A DNA stretch of 64,000 nucleotides from Takifugu bimaculatus (lineage: Eukaryota; Chordata; Actinopteri; Tetraodontiformes; Tetraodontidae): positions 10,707,610-10,771,609 of the forward strand of contig CP034991.1 in NCBI GenBank assembly GCA_004026145.2, in the 5' to 3' direction. Positions 46,601-58,759 of the stretch are shown piece by piece; position 1 is the stretch's first letter, and the number at the start of each line of letters is the position of its first letter. The position numbers and the translations under genes are program-made. The notes beneath the pieces were generated by a model. The model had not been told where the DNA came from, did not search any database, and saw only the letters and a list, made by a program, of their open reading frames with translations.

Positions 46601-49600
46601 GGACGTGACTGAGGAAAGGACCGATATGATCCGGCTTGAGAAAAACACAAGAAAAACACTGAACCCCGTTGAATCGGAATTGCACAGGAACAGCTAAAAA
46701 AAAACCCTAACCATTTATATGCATTTTGCAACCATTTTGAAATAGAAGGGGAAAAAAAATCCCTGCTGTGCTTCCTTTTCAAAGACTTCAGCTGCTGACA
46801 AGCTAGGACTTTTGAAGTATTTTGGTGAGGAGGAGGTGGATGAGAGGAGAAGTAGATGTAGTGGTTGGCCTCTCATGTGAACTCTGTGTTGCTCCGGCCT
46901 TTGAAAATGTGTGCATGTGCTCCCCGGAACATATGAGCGACTTGGTGTTCTTCAGAGGCTTTGTTTCATGTATTTCCAGCGCTCTGCTGTAAACCGCTGT
47001 GCTCTTGAACGTGTGAACCTCCGGTGAAGCAAACGCCGCGGCGCTGGGAAAGCACGCGGAGGAGGACCCAACCGGGCCGGGGAAAGACAACCTCCGCACA
47101 GACCCTCCTTTATGCCCCATTAATAACACAGTTCCACGAAGGACAGCTTAAGAGGAGATATGTCAGTAGTTCATTGTGCGTCAGGAAGTGAGTCGTTCAT
47201 ATGGTAATAGCGACTGGAGTGGTTCCCCTCAGAGCCCGTTTGTTTTAGTGTAAGTTGTAGTCGCTCGCTGGGGTGGACTGGATGGAATGTGACAGGCCGG
47301 ACCGCTGCAGAGTAACTGTAGAGGAGGGGAGGGAGGGCAGGAGGAGGAGGGCCGGTGCAAAACAGAAGTTTAGGAGGAGGGGATGGGAATGGACAGATCA
47401 GCGGGAGGCAAAAGCAGAAAGAAGAAATTGATAGAGACAGAAGAAGAGAAAGAAAAGAGAGGAGGCTTTTTCACCGCAGAAATGACTCTCCCCCAGAATC
47501 TGTTTACCTGCCCAGTCAGCCGGAAAAATGTCATTGGTGGACGCACGGGGGAATGAGGCTTATTCCAATAGAAGTCCTGCTAATGGACCGGCAGGTCTGA
47601 AATCATCATTTTTGTGGCGTTTTGTGGCTTCAGTTTAATTTTCAGTTCCGTTCGTGCTTCTCTGGGTTATTTATTGCACGTTCGGGTGCTGTATCGTTTT
47701 CTGGGTCACGGCAAAGCTCCAGTTTTGTCTTCCTTAATGAAGCTACATTGTGCAGGCACTCACTATGATCTTTTTTTTCTTGTGTAAAAAAAAAAATCAA
47801 AACATGTCAGCATTTCTCTACCTACATGGGATCACATGGCTGGGCTTAGAATGCTGGTTTTCATTGAAATGTTTCCCTCTGTTTTCAAACAAAGGTTTGG
47901 TCAGATCTTCAGGTGTGGCATGCAGCCCCTTCGGAGGAGGAAGCTTTGACAATATTATTTATGTTAATGTCTGTGGGAGGGTAACTGAGGATGGCCAGAA
48001 CATTTATCATTCTTGGGTGAAGTCACTGATAAAAATCTGCTATGACGTCACCTCTTTGGGGCCTTTGAGCATTTGCTCTGTATCTTCCCCTTAGATGTTT
48101 ATCACAACACCATTTTGAGGCAACACAGACATAGTGACATAGATATTAGTAGTGACCCTTTTTTGATAATCTCAGTTTTTATCTCCTCTACCCTACAAGC
48201 TAAACAGAAACTCTTTGACCCGCACAGACTCGGTTCATGTCCCCCATTACTTGGGTTAAAACGGAGCTGCAATTACGGCTATTTAAAGGTTCTCTGGCTG
48301 CTCACCCTGAACTTCCCTCAGTTGGACCGCAAAGTCATCGATCTATTGCTCAGCAGCTCTCATCCACCCCCCTCCTACCCCCACCCTTGCTCTCACTAAG
48401 CACTGGCCAAATCACAAACAAATATCAGCTTAAAAGAAACCCTTTTAAAATGCTGTGACTCCATGACACCATCTAAACCCTGAGGGACATAAAGTGTGTG
48501 TATATTACAGGCTATATGCTGCTGCCAGGCTAGTGTTCCTCAGGTATATTTAATAAAACAAAGATGAAATGGTGCCTGACTCTCCAGCCAAGCATTAAAT
48601 AGTCTGAGCACTACTGCAGATGATGGTGTTTAAAAAAAAAAAAACCCCACGCACACACACACAACTCTCTATGAACCCTTCTACTTTCTGTTTATTTAAT
48701 TCATTTTGGTCATTTAACTACAGACCAAACTTCTACAGGCCGATGAAGGAAAAGTCCACCGAACTCACCTTTCAGCAAATTTTAACCAAATGTCTAAAAA
48801 TATGGGAATATATCTGTGCGGTCCTTCCATTCAGTGTGGTCTGGGGCAGTATTTTTGGATAAGGTAAGAAGATCTGGCTTATTTGGGCAGTAGCAGAATC
48901 CCTCTGGTTCTCTTTTCCCTCAACCTTGGCTGCTTTGGTTTCCCTGCTGGGTGTCGGGCAGAAGAGAAAACTGGTGTGTTAAACGCTGGCCGGCGCATTG
49001 AAGGTGTATTTGAAAGGTGTACCGCCTCAATATTTCTCCAAGAAAAATTGGATTCCCTTATGTCCAAGTCACGATGAACTCGGACAACTATGACTCCTGA
49101 AAGCATTTACCCAAAACCTGGCACGGACAAATTAGCCTTCTCTGTGAATTGGCCGTGCTGAATGTCAGCAGATGTCCTTCAGAAACCTTGTTTTTTTTAT
49201 TTTTTTCAAAATTCTCCCTTTTAAAGCGATCCCAGCACCAATATTCAGAGGGGAAGGAGAAGCTCTGAGGCAATAATGTGTCTATTGAGACATCTCGTCA
49301 CTTTGACATGTGTTTTGGTTCACTAGCGATCAGGGCCGCTCATTCAGACGTCCTCCCTGCGCCAACTCAATCATCACTTTGGTTTACATAGCCTCTGCCT
49401 CTGTCTGAGGGCCCTGCTGCAGACTCTCCTGCTAGGGCTTTGTTTGTTTTTGGTAATGGATTCCAAGTTTCTATTGTTGTTTATGTCACTCGATGATTGA
49501 TGGGAAAAATTCACCTACCCCTCACGCCCGCCTCCGAAAACCCATCCCTGCATGCCCTCCAGGATGACGCCCAACAAGTGGAACGTGTTCCATCTCATTC

Positions 49601-52600
49601 TCCTGACAAAAATGACTCTCGTGCAGCCGGATGCTCGCCTTTTTTTTTGGAGCAGTGGGCCATGCCTTCAAATAAAGAAGTAGATCTTTCTGAAAACAAG
49701 GTGCAATCTGTGTGGCGATGACAGGACGGCCTCCAAAGGGAAGACTGAGATTATATGCGTGGACGGTTTGGGGGTCTCGCCATTCATCGGCCATGTCGCC
49801 CCATGGGGGAGGACTAATTGGTGGCCCCAAAGAGCTCCCTGTTTTGTCCACGGTGCTCACAAAGACATCGTGGCTGCGTGCGCGTAGAGGATGGGGGAGG
49901 AAGAGGGCAACAAACTTGGTGGAGGGGAGAGAGAGAGGCAGGTTTCCCATAGAAGAGCTGCCTGGGATGAACTGAAGGGGGGCCCTCACCACTAGGCTGT
50001 AAGGGGACATGACACACTCTTTCTCACACACATACATACACACTCTCAGTGGGGGATTCTGGTGCCAGTTGCTGCCCTCCGCCTCCACAAATGATCCAAG
50101 GCTGACCCACATAGTCAGCCATGTGTGAGGCTTCCCTTTATCCCACAGCCCAGTTCGAAACATTGAGTTATGGGTGTTCTCTGGTGCTCCCTTCCTTCGC
50201 GACTGGGACTGCGCAGGGCCCCATGTGGGCCGACATTGTTCACCCCGACCCAAGGACAATCAAGCTGTTGGCTGGGGATAGAGAGGGAGAGGGTGAGGCA
50301 GAGAGTGAGGGGTGAAAGGGAGAAAGTAGGAGACAGAGAGGGAGACGTGGACAGAGTGAATGATTGAGAGAGGAGCGGGGTAGCGCAGGGGTATAGATAA
50401 GCCGATAAGAGCTCAAGAAAGTGTTTTGGGTAAACGGAGCCAGATAAAGATTGCGTCTTTGTTAACAGAGAAGGCATAGATAAGAAACGTATAGGACAGA
50501 GGTGAAGGAAGGGCAACAGATAGGCATGTGAGATAGAGGAGACAGGAGGACAGATGGTGTACGAAACACGGAGCAAAAGGCTGTTTGTTTAAGAAATTAT
50601 TGATTCCCGGGTGAGCTGGGTGTCTTCGACTGTCGTAGCTGGATCCACGGCTAGGTCTTTAGTGTCTGTCAAGCACACGGCCGTGGACATTAGTGGCTCT
50701 TTAACAAACTCTGTATTGATTTGGACTTAGAGGGAGTCTTACGTGTACACACAGGGATGACGGCCTGTGTGTAATTAGCGCCCCCGCTCTGACGATGACA
50801 TTGTGCAGGATTTAAAGGCTGAAGCGAAGGGTGGAATCATCAGATCCAATCAGAATGACGCACAAGAAGCATCATTTCATTTTCCACTGGCAGCGGGTTT
50901 TATGAGGCTTTTAGCCTCTCTGCCCCCGTCAGTATTCAATACTAGCAATATATATTTCTAGCAGTTTCTGCAGTTAAAAGCAGATGATGAAGCTAACGCT
51001 AATAGTTTATCTTAAAGGCATAAAGGGTATAAATCAGGAGTGGAGGGGTCACCAAGGTGTCACAGATCATTTAACATGTCCTCAATCTGCCCCTCTCCAA
51101 CATTTCTGCCTCTCCATTCAACCATGATTAGTACCTGGACTGACCCTTGAAGAGAACAGCGTAATTGACAAATGACTTAAGCTAATCTGGTGTTTGATGG
51201 TTAAGATAAAAAAACCAGTTTCTTCACATGGAGAACAGGCAAGTCTTTTAGGGTTTAGCGATCTTTAGATATGGCCGCCAATGCTGAGCATAATGTTTAC
51301 AATGAAAATATTCTCCCTCTGTCCCAGTAAGGCACGTTTCAGCACCTGTGTCCCCTGCTGCTGATGAAAGGTGATTCTGAGATAAATTATAAAAGCACCC
51401 AGCCTGCCAGCTGTCATGTTTTAGGTACCTGCAAAGATTAAACACTTGTTCCTGTTAAAGAATAAAGACAAGAATCAGGTCAAATCTTTTTTTCCGTCTT
51501 TTGTTGTTGTAAAGGACTTGTAGCATTTAGGGAACGTATGGCAAATTATTGATTTATACGCTTTCAGCTACTTTTGTCAGCAGTTAAATACTTTAATGTT
51601 GCAACATTAACGTCACTGTCGTATTCTGTTTCATAACTTTGTCCTAGTTTTATATGTGTGCTGTTGTTGATGACGGATAATGCTTAAGTGCTTCTCACAG
51701 GACACACACACACACAACACACACACACACAGACGCTGAATCAGTAGCATGTCATCAAAAGCTTATGCACGCTTGCTTCTGGAACCCATTTTAGAGTGGA
51801 GTAAAACCACATGAAGGGTCTACCCCTATGCTTCCGCCTGCACCCCCACCCCCACCCCCTCCCCATTCCCTCTGCTGCTGTTTTAAAATTGGACAACTTT
51901 ACTGGCTCTTATAATCAGTGATGTCAACTACAGACGAACATGACCAGCCGAATGCGTTTTGATAGCTTCCAAGTAGACGGAGGCATATGCAGGCCATTAC
52001 GACCCCCCCCCCTCAAAGACATAGGCAGCTGCCTCTGGATCTCTGGACTCTCTGAAAGTCTCTGGCATAAATGGAAGGTAATTACCATATCAGAGATCAA
52101 GACTCTGGGCTCTGACACCACTTTTTCAATTACTCAGACAGGTTGTTAAGATGCAAATTCAACAAAATGGCTGAAACCCCCAGAGAGGGATGGAGTTTCA
52201 CGCCCAAAGAGCTTCCTGGGCTTCTTAGCTCATCATATTTTTCACAAAGAGAAAGAGGGGAGAGGAAGAGGTTGGGGTGTGGCGATGCAGGACATCTATA
52301 ATTCATTTTATTCATTTGTGTGACAACTTTGCATCTGGTATGAGCGTGCTTTCAATTTTGGTCACTGCGAAAATCAGCTCATTCAGCCTTGATTTGAATT
52401 CATTTTTATTCATTGATTTTGTCCATTGTGTATTTTAGACACCCTGTCAACAAATATACACATGCTCGTCTTTGTGGCGCATTTTCCCCTCGATACATTG
52501 CACCTGCACACAGCCAGTGTTTTTTACACTTATAATGCATGTTGGACCGTGGTTTGTAATGCAGATGCATTATGCAGCAGCCACGAATCATCCTGCGTGT

Positions 52601-52899
52601 TTGATGAAATGCTGTGCACCAGCAGGTGTCCGCCTTCGGCACAAAAACTCAGCATAAGAGCGAGCAACACATATAAAAACAGGCTGATGCATGGTGCACA
52701 ACATAAGCTACCACACTTGTAAAGCACCGAGAGCACAGCTCCTGCTTCTGTGGACATCCTGGGAGACTTTGTCTTTACAATGAGTCTACAGACGACACGT
52801 CACTGCGTCCTCATGACTCCCTGTAGGCTGAATATGTAACAAAGAAGAAACTGCAAGAGCAGCCCGGTTTGACTGGTGCTGCCAGGAACACTGGGAACG

Positions 52900-52900
<1 letters not shown>
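43655..52900. other. 9 kb without a recognisable gene
   Basis: Unique, moderately AT-rich sequence with scattered TAAT motifs. Local oddities are a G13 run at 45,379-45,391, a small palindrome ATGTCCCT/AGGGACAT near 45,190-45,212, purine-rich DNA at 47,315-47,465 and GA-rich DNA at 50,275-50,360. Open frames up to 245 codons (50,259-49,522, minus) resemble no protein I know. Confidence 0.5.

Positions 52901-52950
<50 letters not shown>
52901..52950 (+). repeat. (TG)n microsatellite, 25 units
   Basis: Uninterrupted. It is the first arm of a TG/CA inverted pair with the tract at 53,014. Confidence 0.98.
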
Positions 52951-52951
<1 letters not shown>

Positions 52952-53007
52952 CTACCGAACTAGCATGCATGGCATGACCTCAGTTGGAGCCTCGGCAGGA
53001 GATTGCT

Positions 53008-53013
<6 letters not shown>

Positions 53014-53092
<79 letters not shown>

Positions 53093-53103
53093 ACACACAC
53101 ACA
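53014..53103 (+). repeat. (CA)n microsatellite, about 45 units
   Basis: CA tract with one GACA interruption near its end, only 63 bases after the TG tract. Confidence 0.98.
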
Positions 53104-53336
53104 TACTTGTCTCTCCAAGCTCAAGTGTATGAATGACTGTCTGTTAAGTCTGTGTCACCCTCTTCATGACAGCCTTTTAAATGTGGAATTTTTGGTACAC
53201 ACACGCGTGTGTACATGTGTGTGCATGTATGTGCATGTTCACCTGTCAATATGCACATGCTTAGGAAGGGCAAGAGTGACAGACTGACAGAGTCATGAAG
53301 GCCTTCAAGTGCACTGACGTGGAGCATGCTAGTAGT

Positions 53337-53358
53337 TTGTGTGTGTGTGAGTGCGTGT

Positions 53359-53400
<42 letters not shown>

Positions 53401-53410
53401 GTGTGTGTGT
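53337..53410 (+). repeat. (GT)n microsatellite, interrupted
   Basis: GT tract with several GA and GC interruptions; the third dinucleotide tract within 510 bases. Confidence 0.96.
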
Positions 53411-56400
53411 TGGCCTCACAAGGTATTCTCATGACTTTGTGCTTGCTGAACGGCTCTAAGGGGCCACTATTGTATGATAATTCATTAGATCTGCATATTA
53501 CTCACATGCAGTGTTTTAAATGTATTCTAAAGAAGAGTGATTTTCCAAGGCTGCGCTGTTGCACGTATGGACTGTTTGCACCTCCCTCCATCTCCCATTT
53601 CCACCTCTGCGTTAATAAGGACACTTTAGTGACAACAGGACAGGTGGATGTATTTGGAATGCATTTGCAGGCCAGTTAATAGCTGCACCTGATCGCCTCA
53701 CCATTGGTGTCTCTCCCCTCCTCCCCTTCTTAAGCACTTATCTCATTACTCCCATGTGTAGATTTATTTGTAATGCTTCCTCTTCGAAGCTACCTCCAGC
53801 GTGCAAAAGCGCTCAAAAGAAGCCACCCCGACCAGGCACCCTGCGCTCTGCTTCCGCGTGCCCTACTTTACCTCCGCTCTGCCGCGAGGTACCACCATCG
53901 CCCTCTCTCCTCCATCACCTGCGTTGACACTCAAGCCTTTATTGCTGTCACACTGTGCCGCTCTGTGTGAACAGAGCCTCCGCGGCTGCCATCTCTTTTA
54001 ATTGTGCTCCTGGATTGGCTCCTGGTCAGGCGATCTCCGGCATTACCGGAGCCACTCTCAGGCAGCTTAGACTAGCTTCCTCTTTGATTAGAATCAAAGA
54101 CGCGCGAGGAAGCAGAGCGGGATGAAATAAGGAATTGGTGTGATATACGTATCTGCTTATGGGCGAATGGACTGTGGAGAAATGGAAAGAGAGGCAGCGA
54201 GAAACATCATGCGCCGTGGACTTTGAGAGCACTGGCAGGCGTGCGCAGCAAGCAGGCGATCGACGTCACCTTTGCTTTTAAAATAGTTAATCTGCTCCTG
54301 GAGGTACAATGAGAGCTCTAAGTCGCTCTCTTCTCTCCCTCGCTTCTCATCTAAGTCCCTCCCTTGAGCTAAAGCCCTTTGAGGCACATTGCTGGGATTA
54401 GTTTGTGTTGTTGTTGCATCTTTTTTCAGCTCCGTAGCATCAGCTCTGGTTACAAATGTGGCAGTTATATACTCGGAGAGCCAGTAAGTATGAAAAATGC
54501 CAGGAAGCATTAATCCCGGCGCCGTATACACAGAATTAGATTAAAAAACATCCATAAAAAGTGGAGACGTCTCAGCTGGTAAGGACTGTCAGGGGACTGC
54601 ACGTGGCTGCAGACCGACAGACATTTGCTGAATGTGACTGTGGCGCACGGAGCAGGTGAAAAATATCAAGCTCGTGCAATTCTGGGCTGTCTCCACTTCT
54701 TACCTCATTCTTGGCAAAGTTGGTGAATATTAACGGCGGTTGTGACATTTGGAAAGAGCTAAATCAAAGCACAGAAAGCCCGATGAAATGTGTGGCAAGG
54801 AAAGAGGTTGCAAATATAACACTTTGCAGTTTAATTAGTCTGAACTGCTCACACCCACAAGAAAATTGCTGCAAACAAATTGTGTTTAGTGATAACAGTT
54901 GCCACTATGGAATGTGTGGTTTGGGCAGCAGGAGCGGCAGGCACGCCTGTCATTTAATGTCTCGCAGTGCTGCAACGTTTTTTATTCTACTGTACAGCAG
55001 CAAGTTAAGGTGTTTATAATTCTGAATACTAGAGAATTTCCCTAAGCACGTCTTACTGTATCTTGCATTATAGCTTACAAACAAAGGCTTTCCTCTACAG
55101 TAATACGCATAGTTAAAAGATTGGAAATACTTTAGTAACTGTCAAACAGCCACGGTCGTGACCGTGGGATGGTTTAGAGGGCTTTATTTCTCATCTCTCT
55201 TGCGTTACCACAGCAACTCAAGCAGATAGGTTTCTAAAGTCTGGACGCACAAATCCAATCAGATAACTTAGACGTCTGTCTTCAAGATAAGAGACAAATC
55301 TGATTTTCTCCAGGCCCAACACGCCTCAGCAGCAAGACTCTACCTTAACTTTTATTGGGCTAAAAGGTTATTTTCCTACTATTGAAGACAGTTATCGGGT
55401 GCTATATCTGATGTGAAGTTTTACTGGGACGTCTTTGACACTCCTCCACGATGAACCCTCCTTCAGCCACGTATCCTCGTGGCACGAGGGGATTAGCTGC
55501 TGCTGGCTGTTGCTGTCGTGCACCAACCCAATCTCATCAGTCAGCCAGCAGACACCAGGGGAAGCGTCATCCGTATATTTGTTGTGGATAGATCCTGACG
55601 ACTTAAGTTGTTTCGGTCTTTTGACAGGCAAAGGCAGACACGATTTGGGGTTTCCTGTTCGGTGGGACATAGAAACAGCACTCACGGGAGAGAACACGAC
55701 ACAAGATGTCAGTGGAAGAAATAAAATGGCCCCAGGGGTTATTTCACTGACACTAGATCAGCCATAAAGACAGTAATGTTCCTTTCTGATGGAAAAAAAA
55801 CAGTTTAGACATTTAGAGGCTTTTGGTGCACTTCCCTAAACACAATTGTCTTTAAACCTGTCAGCAGCACCTTTTAATTTGTCACATTAATATGCTACAA
55901 GAGGATGAATCTCTGTGGCATCATTTCACAGATGGCTTATCACTGCAGGACAAAAAAAAATCCAGAATGATGAACTGAATTCAAAATGAAGGCACTGTTA
56001 AGGTTGCTTAAGTCTGAGAAAAGGAACATCCACCTGACGTACGACGAGAGACAGCCTGCAATGTTTCCAGAAGCCGGGAACGCTCAGTTTGGGAAAAACG
56101 TATGCAAATTGATTTAAAAGAGTGGGAATGACTTGTTTCTCCTTTTGAAAAGTCTTTTAATAGGGAAGCAGGATTAATTATTGTGCTGGGGCCCTCAAAA
56201 CAAAATCAGCTTTATTGCTAATCTTCTCATCAGTTTCATCATCCTGCTCTTGTAGCTTTATCAACTGGGGAGTTTTAATGTAAACGTAATCATCCGCAGA
56301 CAGGGGCGATGCCTGGTGGGGGTTGGGGGGAAGGGGGGTCTGAAGTGCTGTACTTGAGTCATTTATACAGTACTTAGGGTAAAACCATCAGCCAAGCCTG

Positions 56401-56816
56401 AAATGTCATTTACCAGAGAAAAACAAATGAAACTTTATGACTCTTAAGTCTAGAAGTTCTTCCACAGAAGTCGTCCTCTAAATCCATTCTGGTTAAGCCA
56501 GCTCAATTAGAGTGCTAAGCCCAACTCGTGTCCTGGCGAGATATCTTCTTTGCATTGTTTTGCCGCATAAAAATGGCATGTCGATGGAATTAAACGCACA
56601 AACGGTTAAATGGTTTAACTCGTCCGACGAGCTAGTTGATCCTCTTATGTCTTTAGGGGCTCGAGCGCCGTCATTAAAAGGCTGGTTTTCATCGTTGCCG
56701 TCTCTCTCCCACTCGGAGGTACAGGTCCCGTCCTTGGATTAGAGATAGAGGTGCTGGTGTTAATGGTTTGGATGGGCTCATTCTTGGTTGGATGAAAAGA
56801 GGATTGCAGTGAAGAA
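53411..56816. other. no gene seen
   Basis: No recognisable exon. The interval has short open frames only (up to 124 codons at 54,531-54,157, minus) without family resemblance. Confidence 0.5.
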
Positions 56817-56902
56817 TGGATGGATGGATGGATGGATGGATGGATGGATGGATGGATGGATGGATGGATGGATGGATGGATGGATGGATGGATGGATGGA
56901 TG
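56817..56902 (+). repeat. (TGGA)n tetranucleotide repeat, about 21 units
   Basis: Perfect TGGA/GATG tandem array of about 86 bases. Confidence 0.98.
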
Positions 56903-57667
56903 TTGAGACTAAGGGTTACCCCAGGGACTCGTCAAAGGAGGACTGCTTTTTCTCTCTTTTCCCCCCTCCGTTCTTCAAGGCTGCTGTGGCAGCAGCCGAG
57001 GCCGGCCGACTGTTGCTGCCTTTTAGCTGAGTGGATTCCTGAACCCCGGGCAATCCTCTCCCTGTCCTCCATCTGCATATTTCTCTCCCTCCCTTGGTTC
57101 TGCTCATCCCGGCTCCTTCAGTCTGCGTATTTAATTCCATTAAGTTGATTTACATTGCTCAGACAAACACATTAATCACAATCTCCCCTGGAAATAATCT
57201 GCTTGTCAATCTAAACTCTGGCAAATAGGGGAAAATAAACAGTTGATTGAAGTAGTGCACAAACGCAGCGGGCAGATCCATCACCCGCTCTTGGAGGTTT
57301 CCGCTCTCCTCTGTCTAAACAGCCAAAGACCGGAGCTGCTCGCTGTGATTGCGTTCGACTTTATAGATATTTTAACAGTGAGAGGAGAGCCAGACTAGTG
57401 TTTATCTCAACAGCCAGATGGGCGTGAGAGCGATGGAGTGCCACCAGGAGAGGAGGGTAGCCAGAGAGGGGAAGCCACGGATGGGAGCGGGGATAGTGGG
57501 AGCAAAGTGGAGAGGTGGGCAGCTGGGGAGGCTCCTGGCACAGTCCTCAGGCCAACCATGATGAATTACTTTGACGGAAACAATCAGGATGAAATGTTAA
57601 TGCGAGTGTGCCAGTGGATGGACACACAGCCAGACGATGTCCTCCTATTGGGACATAAATGGAACCG

Positions 57668-57687
57668 CTCTCTCTCTCTCTCTCTCT
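57668..57687 (+). repeat. (CT)n microsatellite
   Basis: About ten CT units. Confidence 0.95.
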
Positions 57688-58701
57688 GGGAAATGAAATT
57701 TTATTTGCTCATATGCGTAGTCATGTGTATTCCATGAGAAATGAAATGCAGGAAATGCCACTGCACTCCTGACCTTTTTACAAAAGTATGGGTGTGTGTG
57801 CGTGTGCTTTTGTTTATGTATGTGTGTGTCTTGGAAGCTTTGGCCTCTCGTCTTTGGGGAGCTGTACCATAAAATCCACCAACAATAATATGTGGTTGAC
57901 ATAGGGTGACAGCGGTGGTCATGTTTGGTGATGTGTTTTTCTGGGCGTTCCCTTTATTTTTAAAAAAGAGATGAATCATCCTCACAAAACTAGGCTGTTA
58001 AATAAAGGTCTACTCACGTGCTGCCGATGCCATATATCAATCAATTCTCACTCATTCACATGTGGAAGTGATCCATTTTTAAAATGTTACACCCAAAATC
58101 CTTGACCCCCCATCCCTTATTGATGAAACCCACCGGCAGTGTGAAACAAGAGGATGATCTTTGTCCACCAAATGAGCAGATATGAAAGCTGTTTCTCCTG
58201 CAGACTTTTCCTCAAACTGTGCAGGCGGATCATTAACGGGGGGCTGGCTGAAGCGATTCTGTAGCTGTGGCTGTCAGTCATGCGCAGGGAGCAGGAGACA
58301 AAGAGCAAGTCTTCAGGGAGCGAGGGGGAATATTTCTCCCTCCTTGAGATGAAAAGAAGGGGTCACTTTGGCATTTTCTGAACCTGGCTCTGAGCGGGCG
58401 CCACAGGCTCATCTGCAGGTAGCCACACGCTGTCTGGATCAGCACCTCGCCGCAGTCACCCTGCGCCCTCCCTCCCTCGTTATTGCTCGGACGGAGAACA
58501 ATGCGGGAGTCCACCTTCTGTTGTCTCCTTCCCCCCACTCCTCCATCCCCCCTGGGCCTCCCCAACCCACCCCTCCTTCCCCACCCTTATGGTGTCAGGA
58601 AGTTGTAAATGCCGATCTTTAGATGTTGCCCATGTGGGGAAACGGAAGAGGTTCCGAGGTTATAGGTTAAAGATGAAAGCCAGTCGAATTAGTTGTGGTT
58701 T

Positions 58702-58708
<7 letters not shown>

Positions 58709-58757
<49 letters not shown>
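58709..58757 (+). repeat. (GT)n microsatellite
   Basis: About 24 uninterrupted GT units. Confidence 0.97.

Positions 58758-58759
<2 letters not shown>

Noticed and set aside
49522..50259. 245-codon minus-strand open frame
   Set aside because: No recognisable domain, low-complexity proline- and serine-rich content, overlapping open frames on the other strand, and it sits in a GA-rich region that suppresses stop codons.
54157..54531. 124-codon minus-strand open frame
   Set aside because: No family resemblance, no splice or promoter context and no supporting neighbours.
55435..55767. 110-codon plus-strand open frame
   Set aside because: Random-looking composition and no known motif.
57438..57737. 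Open frame with FDGNNQDEMLMRVCQWMDTQ
   Set aside because: It looks protein-like in one stretch, but I could not link it to a family, and the frame ends in a CT repeat.
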